Below, piece after piece: positions 1-6,849 of a stretch of 7,119 nucleotides of DNA (within the stretch, counting starts at the first letter, position 1; the number at the start of each line of letters is the position of its first letter). The position numbers and the translations under genes were made by a program. Under the pieces are notes generated by a model, which made no database searches, was not told where the DNA came from, and saw only the letters and a list, made by a program, of their open reading frames with translations. This DNA comes from Pseudomonadota bacterium (GTDB taxonomy: Bacteria > Desulfobacterota > Anaeroferrophillalia > Anaeroferrophillales > Anaeroferrophillaceae), in NCBI GenBank assembly GCA_011042595.1, contig DQWO01000050.1:1-7119 (forward strand), read 5' to 3'.

Positions 1-242
1 CTCTAAAATATCAGTCACCACAACCTCGTTTGTTAAAAATTATCAAATCAAGACAATAAATAATAATAACAATAATTTCAAGTAGTTAAATATCACAAAG
101 ACATTAGACCAAAATATTTCCCAGGGCCGGATTCTTGATAAAAAAATTGTTTCATGCTATTGTCAGCATTACGAGAATATCAAGAGCGAGGCATCATACT
201 TGCCTTACTCATCCAACCCTTCTGTTTTAAGACAGCAGAGTT
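1..242. other. AT-rich intergenic region at left edge
   Basis: No open frame here looks like a gene. The first 120 bases are strongly AT-rich and include a short AAT-type low-complexity run at about 55-76. From about 121 the composition rises towards that of the coding region. The only functional signal I can propose is the promoter-like pair at 135-163. A TAA at 228-230, in frame with the following gene, closes that frame and supports its start at 243. I see no convincing hairpin, RNA gene or repeat in this stretch. Confidence 0.6.
135..163 (+). promoter_or_regulatory. Candidate sigma70-type promoter for the cyclotransferase-like gene
   Basis: TTGATA at 135-140 matches the -35 consensus at five of six positions. 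It is followed after exactly 17 bases by TATTGT at 158-163, which matches the -10 consensus at four of six. Transcription would begin near 170 and leave a leader of about 70 bases before the ATG at 243. The surrounding sequence is AT-rich, so a chance match is quite possible. No operator-like inverted repeat is seen beside it. Confidence 0.35.
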
Positions 243-956
243 ATGGTTGAAAAACGGAATAATCGCATTAAAGTACTGGCTGAAATGAGAAAAGCCGCAG
301 TGGCTGAAACCAACTGCTTTTTTTTCTATGGCAGTTTAATGAAGCGCTACCGCAATTTCAACCGGTTTTTAAAGCGAAAAACCCTTTCCATCAGACCGGC
401 ATACTGCCAGGGTTTTCTTTACCATCTGCCCATTGGCTTCCCCGGACTCATCCCATTTGAAGGCTGCCAGGATCTGGTTGTAGGTGAGCTGATGACGTTC
501 AGGCATCCGGAAAAAATCATGAAAATTATTGACCGGTTGGAAGGTTTTTATCCTGACAACCTACAGAAAAGCGCCTATATCAGGGTAAAACTGCCGGTCA
601 TTGTTGAAAAAGCCGAAAGTCCGGATGACTTTAAAGAACAGGATGCCTGGGTTTATACCTACCCATGGGATCATCTCAGCCTTGAGCATCAGAAGGAGTT
701 TTTTATTTCCTGTGGCAACTGGAAGTTATTCTGCGAACAACCACGGATTAAAAAACCTCGGCGGATCAGTAATTTATTCAGAAAAATGAGACGTTCGCCC
801 AATCGCCAACAAGTCCATATTGAGCCCGGCTTCTGCATGGATGAAGAGATGCACGAATTATGGAGTTCATCGATAGCCTGTAAGCTATTATGCAAAAACC
901 GGGAATTATGCCGGGCAAATCGGCGCAAGCAAATCAATAACCTCCATCAGTTGTAA
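243..956 (+). CDS. Gamma-glutamylcyclotransferase-like (AIG2/GGCT-fold) protein
   Basis: The protein has 237 residues with a recognisable GGCT/AIG2-like core at about residues 25-165. Visible family motifs, in order, are YGSL at 29-32 (the substrate-binding loop after the first strand), GELMTF at 81-86, IDRLEGF at 96-102 with E100 at the position of the catalytic Glu, Y112 and R114 in the YxR strand, and AWVYTY at 135-140. Known members cyclise gamma-glutamyl amines or peptides, releasing 5-oxoproline and the free amine; the substrate here cannot be read from sequence. After the core there is a C-terminal extension of about 70 residues, rich in Arg, Lys and Cys, which is not part of the usual domain. 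No signal peptide is seen, so it is probably cytoplasmic. ATG 243 is the first start after an in-frame stop, but its ribosome site is weak; the Met at residue 15 is an alternative. The last 51 bases overlap the 3' end of the convergent 506-aa gene. Confidence 0.8.
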   Translation: MVEKRNNRIKVLAEMRKAAVAETNCFFFYGSLMKRYRNFNRFLKRKTLSIRPAYCQGFLYHLPIGFPGLIPFEGCQDLVVGELMTFRHPEKIMKIIDRLEGFYPDNLQKSAYIRVKLPVIVEKAESPDDFKEQDAWVYTYPWDHLSLEHQKEFFISCGNWKLFCEQPRIKKPRRISNLFRKMRRSPNRQQVHIEPGFCMDEEMHELWSSSIACKLLCKNRELCRANRRKQINNLHQL

Positions 957-2426
957 GCCATAACCAACAACCAGGACAGAGCAGATTTTTCTCTGCTCAG
1001 CAGCTAACCACTGATTCCATTTCTGCAATACCGTCAGGATTTTCTCCCCCTGCTGTAAAATTAATTGTCTGGGGTGTGCTCCTTCACACTGCAAACCACT
1101 TTTTACCGTTGCCACGAACCGACTGATGGAAGATTCCGGTAACGGCCGGGGATTTTGCGCCCAGTGCAGCATACCCTGAACCTGATCCCGGCAACTGAGA
1201 TCCATATTATAGCCATACTGGAAACCTTTAAAGGCCATTATCACCGGCAGGTAATCATAATCCCGGTCACCATGCCGCCAGAGACGAAGAAAGGAATATT
1301 CAACCACCTCTTTTTTTACTTCTTCAAAAAAAGAAAGGTGATGCCGACGCTGGATTACCCCACGCAGCTCATTGCCGGCAAGACGTTTCTCCCGCAGACG
1401 GCCCTCTTCATCGCGACCCAAATCACCGCCAAGCATCAATAGACACAGGTAATCATCCAATACCGGTTTCACCTCTCCCAGCCCCCGATGTTCGATATTA
1501 AGATGCAGGCTGTGAGGTTTAATCTCACGGACAAAATCAATCGCTTCCCGAATCATATTTGCGGCCACTGCCGGATCGGTAGTCAGGGGCAGGGAATATT
1601 TGCGGGGATAGTCTATCCGTACCAGACAATATTCATAAAACCCGCCAAAACGTGAAAGGGTAAACAGACGACGGCCACGAACATGAGTGTCAACATAACC
1701 ACCCAAACGCCAGGTCACATCATCCAGCACAAAAGCACTGTAGTACTCCATATTATGAAAAGGATCTTGGAAATCAAGGCCTTTGCCTATTTTATCAAAG
1801 GTGGCATAGCGGCCAAGGTTGCTGAACTCCATTTCAATCCCGAGGGGAGTATTTCCAGGCAGTAACAGCGATCGACACTCGTTAGCCTCCGCCGCAAGCT
1901 GTTCCGGCTCAAAGAGTTCCCGGGCAGCTTTCAAAGCCAGCAGGCAATAGATGAAAAGATGTCGGTTCTCTTCCTCTATCACCTGGGTAATCAGGGGTTC
2001 CAGCGCCCGCTGGCAGGCATCCCGGTGCCGGTTCATCCAGCGGAGAACAACCAGGTTGATGGGCGTAGCCCAATAACAGGATGGGGATGGCTGGGGCAAG
2101 TCCATCCAGCGTGACGCTTGAGTAAACTGGACCAGGAAACCGAAGAGGTAATGGCGGAAAATCAAGGACAGATAAGCCGGCAGCAGTTCCTGGTGACGCC
2201 AGGTAAACCAGCTGATCGCCATTTTGTCATGGAGATTTTTACCAGCAATGGCAAGATTATCTTTGAATGGCTGCTTTGAGTGCGTGGCTTTAAGATGGAG
2301 GAAACGTCGTTTGTAGGTGACACCAACAAATTCCCGGTGGAAACGTATTTTCTCAACCGGGGTCAAACTATCATAAAAGGTTCGATAGGAAGTTGAATTA
2401 TATTGTGCCGGAAAATACAGGGCCAT
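906..2426 (-). CDS. Uncharacterised 506-aa protein, possible GS-fold carboxylate-amine ligase (amidoligase/GCS2-like)
   Basis: I do not recognise this protein with certainty. It has no signal peptide and no clear membrane segment. Residues 1-190 look mostly helical and match nothing I know. From about 196 the layout recalls the glutamine-synthetase-like ligases (gamma-glutamylcysteine synthetase type 2 and amidoligases): GIEMEF at 196-201 with the paired acids E198 and E200 on a first strand; a strand at 262-272 with E265 followed by a helix at about 284-301; LHLNIEH at 307-313 in the place of the HxH/HxN strand; and later acid-plus-Arg strands (ELR at 353-355, EYSFLR at 376-381). In that superfamily such residues bind Mg-ATP and join a carboxylate to an amine. 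The assignment rests on motif order by eye and may be wrong. The ATG lies in a TAATG overlap with the preceding small gene, so translation is probably coupled; no strong ribosome site precedes it. The 3' end overlaps the cyclotransferase-like gene on the other strand, and that enzyme type would suit an amide-bond substrate. Confidence 0.85.
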   Translation of the reverse strand: MALYFPAQYNSTSYRTFYDSLTPVEKIRFHREFVGVTYKRRFLHLKATHSKQPFKDNLAIAGKNLHDKMAISWFTWRHQELLPAYLSLIFRHYLFGFLVQFTQASRWMDLPQPSPSCYWATPINLVVLRWMNRHRDACQRALEPLITQVIEEENRHLFIYCLLALKAARELFEPEQLAAEANECRSLLLPGNTPLGIEMEFSNLGRYATFDKIGKGLDFQDPFHNMEYYSAFVLDDVTWRLGGYVDTHVRGRRLFTLSRFGGFYEYCLVRIDYPRKYSLPLTTDPAVAANMIREAIDFVREIKPHSLHLNIEHRGLGEVKPVLDDYLCLLMLGGDLGRDEEGRLREKRLAGNELRGVIQRRHHLSFFEEVKKEVVEYSFLRLWRHGDRDYDYLPVIMAFKGFQYGYNMDLSCRDQVQGMLHWAQNPRPLPESSISRFVATVKSGLQCEGAHPRQLILQQGEKILTVLQKWNQWLAAEQRKICSVLVVGYGLQLMEVIDLLAPICPA

Positions 2427-2911
2427 TAACCATAGTCACCGCGGACATATTTTTCAATTTCAACCCGTGCCATAACCACTGAATCCCTCATTAACTTATA
2501 CAAATTATCAGAAGATGTCAAGTTTGACATGTAACCCAACATATCCCGGGACACTTTTTCCATATCTTCAATCAATTTTTTCCCATCATAAGGAGTAGTC
2601 TCGACCTGTTTCAGTTTCTGGTGATAATCATCCATAATGGCAATCAGCCGATCTGTATCAACTATCCCTTTTTCACGCAGGTTAATTCCCTGGGAAGAGT
2701 CAGGGAAATCATCAATTTCATATACCGGAAAAGGGGCATGGGAAGATGAGACCGCTGAAGTTGATTGCCCCGGATATTCCTGCCCGGCAATCCGGTTTTG
2801 CAGCAACTCCTGAAAATTTGCCACAGGAACTTTACTCCCCGAGAGCTGGCGGTTCTTCTCCTGGGATGTTGTGGCTGAAACCGTGGAGGAATCAGTTATT
2901 TTGATGCCCAT
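2426..2911 (-). CDS. Hypothetical protein, 161 aa, between hisS and the putative ligase gene
   Basis: This is an unrecognised soluble protein. I chose the ATG at 2911 because GGAGGT sits five bases upstream; a TTG codon directly before it (2914) would add one residue. Residues 1-75 are rich in Ser, Thr, Gln and Pro and look disordered, with a short FQELLQ helix at 33-38. Residues 76-161 look fully helical and charged (for example LREKGIVDTDRLIAIM at 78-93 and a C-terminal helix ending in EKYVRGDYG) and may form a coiled coil or helical bundle. The disordered start plus helical end resembles small proteins handled by flagellar export, but no flagellar gene is nearby and I do not claim that role. 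The gene overlaps the end of hisS by 20 bp, and its stop overlaps the start of the 506-aa gene by one base, so the three are probably one operon. Confidence 0.8.
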   Translation of the reverse strand: MGIKITDSSTVSATTSQEKNRQLSGSKVPVANFQELLQNRIAGQEYPGQSTSAVSSSHAPFPVYEIDDFPDSSQGINLREKGIVDTDRLIAIMDDYHQKLKQVETTPYDGKKLIEDMEKVSRDMLGYMSNLTSSDNLYKLMRDSVVMARVEIEKYVRGDYG

Positions 2912-4160
2912 CAAACACCTCCCTGATGTTTGTAAACAATGTATTCAAGGGAATAGTCTGCTGTTCCTTTGTCTTCATATTTCTCAAGATAGCCGCCCCC
3001 TGCTCGATCTCCTGATCACCGGCAATGAGGGTATACACAACGTTATTTCTATCGGCTTTTTTCATCAAATTCTTTAGGCTTTTCTGCCGGTAATTCAATA
3101 CCGCACCGACACCTGCCTGGTTTAATTTATGCCTCAACGGATAGAGAATATTAAGGGCCGATTCTCCAAGGGCTGCCAGATAGATAAACGGAGCAGAGAC
3201 TGGAACTGAGTCACTGTCCACCAGCATCGCCAGCCGTTCCATGCCAATGGCAAAACCAATGGCCGGTGTCGGTTTTCCACCCAGTTCTTCCACCAGCCGA
3301 TCATAACGTCCACCAGCAGCCACCGCATTCTGCGCGCCCAGGTCTCCGGCAATAAATTCAAAGGTTGTCCGGGTATAATAATCCAATCCCCTGACCATGA
3401 ACGGGTTGACATGATAATCAATGCCGACTTCATCCAGTAGCCGAATAACGCCATCAAAATGTGCCTGGCAATCAACACCCAGATAATCCAGGATTTTCGG
3501 GACCTCAGCAACAACTTTCCGGCAATCAGGCCGCTTACAATCCAAAACCCGCAAAGGATTTTTCTGCATCCGCCGCTGGCAGTCGCCGCACAAATATTCA
3601 CCATGCCGTTGCAAATAATCCTGTAAGGCTTGGCGATATGCCGGCCGGCAGTGTTTGCAACCCAGAGAATTAAGGTTCAATTTTGCCGAGCCTACCCCCA
3701 ATACATGAAAATATCGTGCCAACATAATAAGAATTTCGGCATCCTGATGATAATCCTCCTCGCCAAAAACTTCCGCTCCCAATTGATAGAATTGACGATA
3801 TCGACCTTTTTGCGGCCTTTCATAACGAAACATGGGGCCAAGATAATATAATTTATTAATGTTTCCGGTCGCGGCCATCCCATGTTGAATGAAAGCCCTG
3901 ACCACAGAAGCAGTTCCTTCAGGACGCAAAGTAAGACTTCTGTTTGAACGATCATGGAAAGTATACATCTCTTTCTCAACAATATCCGTATCATCGCCAA
4001 TACTGCGAGAAAACAGTTCAGTATACTCCAGCAATGGCAAACGAATCTCCCCATAATTATATGAGGATAGGAGCTGGCGGAATACATTTTCCACCCATTG
4101 CCACGTATTCATTTCCGCCGGCAAAATATCATTAAAACCTTTTATAGCTTGAAGACCCAC
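2892..4160 (-). CDS. hisS: Histidyl-tRNA synthetase (class II, HisRS)
   Basis: The enzyme charges tRNA-His with histidine using ATP, as a cytoplasmic homodimer. At 422 residues it has the normal length. Class II and HisRS motifs are complete: TLRPEGT at 77-83, motif 2 from FRYERP at 111-116 through the QLGAEVFG stretch ending at 133, the histidine-specific RGLDYYT at 257-263 with the catalytic Arg, GGRYDRL at 283-289, and motif 3 GFAIGMERL at 302-310. An anticodon-binding domain follows from about 325. The insertion domain carries six cysteines in pairs (C168/C171, C191/C194, C208/C213) around the usual NPLRVLD segment, which suggests a zinc site. The start is a GTG with AGGGGAG seven bases upstream; the N-terminus AIKGFNDILP is typical. 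It is preceded by a 157-base gap with a promoter-like sequence and a 7-bp repeat array, and it overlaps the next gene by 20 bp. No T-box leader is seen. Confidence 0.98.
   Translation of the reverse strand: MGLQAIKGFNDILPAEMNTWQWVENVFRQLLSSYNYGEIRLPLLEYTELFSRSIGDDTDIVEKEMYTFHDRSNRSLTLRPEGTASVVRAFIQHGMAATGNINKLYYLGPMFRYERPQKGRYRQFYQLGAEVFGEEDYHQDAEILIMLARYFHVLGVGSAKLNLNSLGCKHCRPAYRQALQDYLQRHGEYLCGDCQRRMQKNPLRVLDCKRPDCRKVVAEVPKILDYLGVDCQAHFDGVIRLLDEVGIDYHVNPFMVRGLDYYTRTTFEFIAGDLGAQNAVAAGGRYDRLVEELGGKPTPAIGFAIGMERLAMLVDSDSVPVSAPFIYLAALGESALNILYPLRHKLNQAGVGAVLNYRQKSLKNLMKKADRNNVVYTLIAGDQEIEQGAAILRNMKTKEQQTIPLNTLFTNIREVFDGHQNN
2917..2922 (-). promoter_or_regulatory. Strong ribosome binding site inside the end of hisS
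   Basis: GGAGGT on the minus strand, five bases before the ATG at 2911, is a near-perfect Shine-Dalgarno sequence. It lies within the last codons of hisS, so the downstream gene is translated from the hisS message. It decides in favour of ATG 2911 over the adjoining TTG. Confidence 0.75.
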
Positions 4161-4167
4161 AACTTAT

Positions 4168-4174
4168 CTCCCCT
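4168..4174 (-). promoter_or_regulatory. Ribosome binding site of hisS
   Basis: AGGGGAG on the minus strand lies seven bases before the GTG at 4160. It fixes the hisS start at this GTG, as no ATG in a suitable position competes. The site lies 13 bases from the edge of the tandem repeat, so changes in repeat number would not alter it but would alter the distance from the promoter. Confidence 0.65.
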
Positions 4175-4187
4175 ATTTATATCTAAG

Positions 4188-4255
4188 TTTAGCCTTTAGC
4201 CTTTAGCCTTTAGCCTTTAGCCTTTAGCCTTTAGCCTTTAGCCTTTAGCCTTTAG
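4188..4255. repeat. 7-bp tandem repeat, TTTAGCC x 9 plus a partial copy
   Basis: Nine perfect head-to-tail copies of TTTAGCC run from 4188 to 4250, followed by five bases of a tenth (TTTAG, 4251-4255). On the strand of hisS transcription the unit reads GGCTAAA. There is no internal variation, which points to recent expansion by slippage. The array lies between comEC and hisS, 27 bases upstream of the hisS start, and a promoter-like sequence abuts its upstream end, so it would form most of the hisS 5' leader. Since it is non-coding and its length is not tied to reading frame, any effect would be on transcription or translation level rather than on the protein. The unit carries GG doublets every seven bases, so a weak two-layer G-quadruplex on the minus strand or in the RNA is possible. 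Confidence 0.97.
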
Positions 4256-4256
4256 A

Positions 4257-4285
4257 AAGATACCGCAGCCGGAAGCAATTGGCAA
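4257..4285 (-). promoter_or_regulatory. Candidate sigma70-type promoter for hisS
   Basis: On the minus strand TTGCCA (4285-4280) matches the -35 consensus at five of six positions, and TATCTT (4262-4257) matches the -10 at four of six, with a 17-base spacer. The predicted start of transcription, near 4250, is the very first unit of the 7-bp repeat. It lies within the only sizeable gap of the minus-strand series, which fits a separate promoter for the hisS group. It is supported only by sequence match and position. Confidence 0.45.
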
Positions 4286-4317
4286 TAGGAAATTTTTACC
4301 CAGTGGACAATCATTAA

Positions 4318-6849
4318 TCAGTATTCTCCGTTGATAATCATCTGCCCATCGGGATAAATATCCAAATGAAGGAATCCATTTCCCCTGGTTTCCCAAAAGA
4401 TAAAATCTGTCAGTCGCTTCTTTCCTGTTACCACTGCATCACATCGTGGTCCGATGACAATCTGAGGTAATTTTGCTAAGCCAGGGACCGGAAACACAGC
4501 CGATTCTGTCAGCGGCCTGATGCAGATCAAGGCTTCCAGTTGTTCCAACTCCAAAGCATGGATTGACAGCCAATCTCTAACCCCAGGCTCCGTTCCTCCC
4601 CAAAGTATAATCCTGGCTTGGCCAAAAATAATATTCAGGGATAAAGACATTTCCCGCAAAAATTTTTTCCATGGCTTAATCGGTCGAATATCATTGGCAA
4701 CCGGGTTAATTGCCGTTATTTCAAGCTGATCAAAATAGCGGGGGCGACTAAGATCAGTAAGCTTTCGCCATCTGACGCCATGGAGTCGGGTCCATTGATA
4801 AAATTGGCGAAAAGGAGGGTAGCCGGTCCACAAGCCATTGTACCATATTTCCCGAATGCCGAAATTCTGGACCATATAATCCAGACCAGCTACTAACCCA
4901 TTCTGAGGTTTGGTTAGAATCAGTGTCCTAATTTTACTGATTTTTTCTGACCAGCAATAGGGAGCAATAACCTGTCTGGCCATGGAAAAACGACTTTTAG
5001 AAAAACCACCACCATTAAGCATGACAACATCTCCATCAGGCATTTCCATGATGGCTGACTGACTATTGCCACCGGCAAAACAGTTGATACTCAGATAATT
5101 CCGATGTTCACGCCGATCCTGCCAATAAATCCAGTCACCCACAGACAGAATCAGAATCAATAGCAGGCCAATAACCGGCAATAATTTTCTCCGACTGATT
5201 ATGGCAGTACCGAGCAGTAGCCAGAATCCATAAAAAAGAATCATTTCCAGGCCTGACAGAGAAGGATAGTACCAGCGAAATTTCGGCAGTAGCGCATGGA
5301 GCCACAGACAACTTTTTATAATCGCACTCATCAGCCAGGCCAATAACTGAATACACCCAAATCCAACACCTGGAACCGGCAAAACCAGCAGGGTCAGAAT
5401 CCCAAAGGGCAGAACAATGAGAGAGAATAAGGGAACCAGAAACAGGTTGCTAAGCAGGGAAAAAGGAGTCAGATAATGAAAGCGGTTAAGCAGCAGGGGC
5501 ATGGTTGCCAACCAGGCCGCGGCCCCGATAAGCATGGTTATAAGCCCCCGGTAAAGGATGGTACGTAACCATTTATGACTCGCATCCATACCAGGCAGAA
5601 TAGAGGATTTCAACCCTGACCCAATCCTTTGAAAACCACCAACAGCCAATAGAATAGCGGCAACAGCAGCAACTGACAACTGAAATGACAACTGGAAAAG
5701 TGACTGGGGCCAAATAATCAGAATAACGATGATCGCCATCATTAATGCCGAAAACGGATCCTCGGCCATATCAAGCATAATGGCCAGGAGAAAAATACTG
5801 GCCATGATTCCAGCTCGCACCGCCGGCAGGTGCATCCCGGTCATGAACACATAAAGCCAGCCGGACAACAAGGCAATGACGGCAGCAGATTTTCGCGGCC
5901 CGGCAATAAAAAAATGGGGAATCAGCCAATTCAGCAGCCAGATGGTGAAGAAAAAAATGACTGAAACAACTATCCCGACATGGAGGCCCGATATGGCAAA
6001 CAGATGATAGATGCCGAAATCAAGAAAGAGATCTTTCATCTCCGGCGACAGGGAATCCCTGGTACCCAACAGGAGAGCCTTCAGGATACCGGCAATATTT
6101 TCTGTTTGGATTTTTTCATGAATTTTCCCATACAACCAGCGCCGCAGTTCATCTATGGACCTCATGATAAAGAAACGATGCTGACTGGCATCAATAGTCA
6201 GGTTACTCCATTGCCCTACTTCGGCAAAAAAGCGGCTGTCACTGACCATCCACCGATAACGCCTGGATGACAGAAATGGGTGTTTCGGCGATCGGTAACC
6301 TCGAACCTTTGCTTTGACCGTAATCCGGTCACCAACCAGAGGCAAACGATTATTATTATAGGGGGTGGGCGGCAATCGCAAAGATAGACGCGTTCCCGGC
6401 CTCAGAGATGAAATAGCCGACTGACCATCAATAGCCTGATCCAATACAATTGGCAGCGACCAGGAATCATAAAATCCCTCCGGGAAACCAACTACTGCTG
6501 CCGTAAATAGCTGTTGCCGGGGTGAAAATTCCAGTTTAGCTGCAACTGAATTAAACTCCCTGATCCGACCGTTAACCCGTAGAAAAACCAGGAAAGAAAG
6601 CAGCAATGAAACAGTCAGGAAAATGATGATCAAAGATATTCGGGGAATTCCTCGGGGATTCTCATAACGGTCAATGGCATAATAACCCCAGGCCAGCAGG
6701 AATGAAAGAGGGATGAAAATCCATCGGCAGGGCATAAAAACCGGCCAGGCTACGGCTGCCAGTACCAACACAAACACCAGGCACATGGGACGGCAGGTGC
6801 AAACCTTCACCGGATATCTACCGCTTTCCGCTGCGATAAATGACGGCAT
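4318..6849 (-). CDS. comEC: ComEC/Rec2-family DNA uptake channel with degenerate metallo-beta-lactamase-like domain
   Basis: ComEC forms the inner-membrane channel that passes single-stranded DNA into the cell during natural transformation. The 843-residue protein has the full family architecture. N-terminal membrane segments lie at about 22-90, and a soluble OB-like region at about 110-215. The competence domain at about 250-570 has many membrane helices and the signatures HLFAISGLHVGIV (282-294), LPAVRAGIM (341-349) and QLSFQLSVAAV (386-396). A C-terminal MBL-like domain starts at about 585. In that last domain the expected metal ligands are gone: the HxHxDH motif is replaced by KPQNGLVAGL (647-656), the LIDxG site reads LNGGG (611-615), and the LTGD site reads ILWGGTE (748-754). 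The nuclease activity proposed for this domain is therefore unlikely. The start at ATG 6849 overlaps the preceding gene by 32 bp with a weak ribosome site; GTG 6810 or ATG 6786 are alternatives that keep the first membrane helix. Confidence 0.93.
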   Translation of the reverse strand: MPSFIAAESGRYPVKVCTCRPMCLVFVLVLAAVAWPVFMPCRWIFIPLSFLLAWGYYAIDRYENPRGIPRISLIIIFLTVSLLLSFLVFLRVNGRIREFNSVAAKLEFSPRQQLFTAAVVGFPEGFYDSWSLPIVLDQAIDGQSAISSLRPGTRLSLRLPPTPYNNNRLPLVGDRITVKAKVRGYRSPKHPFLSSRRYRWMVSDSRFFAEVGQWSNLTIDASQHRFFIMRSIDELRRWLYGKIHEKIQTENIAGILKALLLGTRDSLSPEMKDLFLDFGIYHLFAISGLHVGIVVSVIFFFTIWLLNWLIPHFFIAGPRKSAAVIALLSGWLYVFMTGMHLPAVRAGIMASIFLLAIMLDMAEDPFSALMMAIIVILIIWPQSLFQLSFQLSVAAVAAILLAVGGFQRIGSGLKSSILPGMDASHKWLRTILYRGLITMLIGAAAWLATMPLLLNRFHYLTPFSLLSNLFLVPLFSLIVLPFGILTLLVLPVPGVGFGCIQLLAWLMSAIIKSCLWLHALLPKFRWYYPSLSGLEMILFYGFWLLLGTAIISRRKLLPVIGLLLILILSVGDWIYWQDRREHRNYLSINCFAGGNSQSAIMEMPDGDVVMLNGGGFSKSRFSMARQVIAPYCWSEKISKIRTLILTKPQNGLVAGLDYMVQNFGIREIWYNGLWTGYPPFRQFYQWTRLHGVRWRKLTDLSRPRYFDQLEITAINPVANDIRPIKPWKKFLREMSLSLNIIFGQARIILWGGTEPGVRDWLSIHALELEQLEALICIRPLTESAVFPVPGLAKLPQIVIGPRCDAVVTGKKRLTDFIFWETRGNGFLHLDIYPDGQMIINGEY

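Noticed and set aside
979..998. Perfect 7-bp inverted repeat (GAGCAGA / TCTGCTC, 6-base loop) 22 bases after the cyclotransferase stop, as a terminator
   Set aside because: No T-run follows the stem on either strand, and it lies within the coding sequence of the 506-aa gene. A 7-bp stem of this kind can arise by chance.
1155..1442. 95-aa plus-strand open frame opposite the 506-aa gene
   Set aside because: It lies wholly inside the well-supported minus-strand gene, has no ribosome site I can see, and its translation shows no family features. Other open frames opposite or inside hisS and comEC were dismissed for the same reason.
4176..4181. TATAAA on the minus strand as a -10 box for hisS downstream of the repeat
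   Set aside because: The -35 position would fall in the repeat and reads AAAGGC, and the transcript would begin inside the ribosome binding site. The pair at 4257-4285 fits better.
4188..4255. Tandem repeat as a CRISPR array, iteron origin or part of a protein gene
   Set aside because: The units are 7 bp with no spacers, no replication genes are near, and no gene frame crosses the array.
4161..4317. T-box or other riboswitch in the hisS leader
   Set aside because: The non-repeat part of the leader is under 40 bases after the predicted start, with no T-box sequence, specifier hairpin or terminator.
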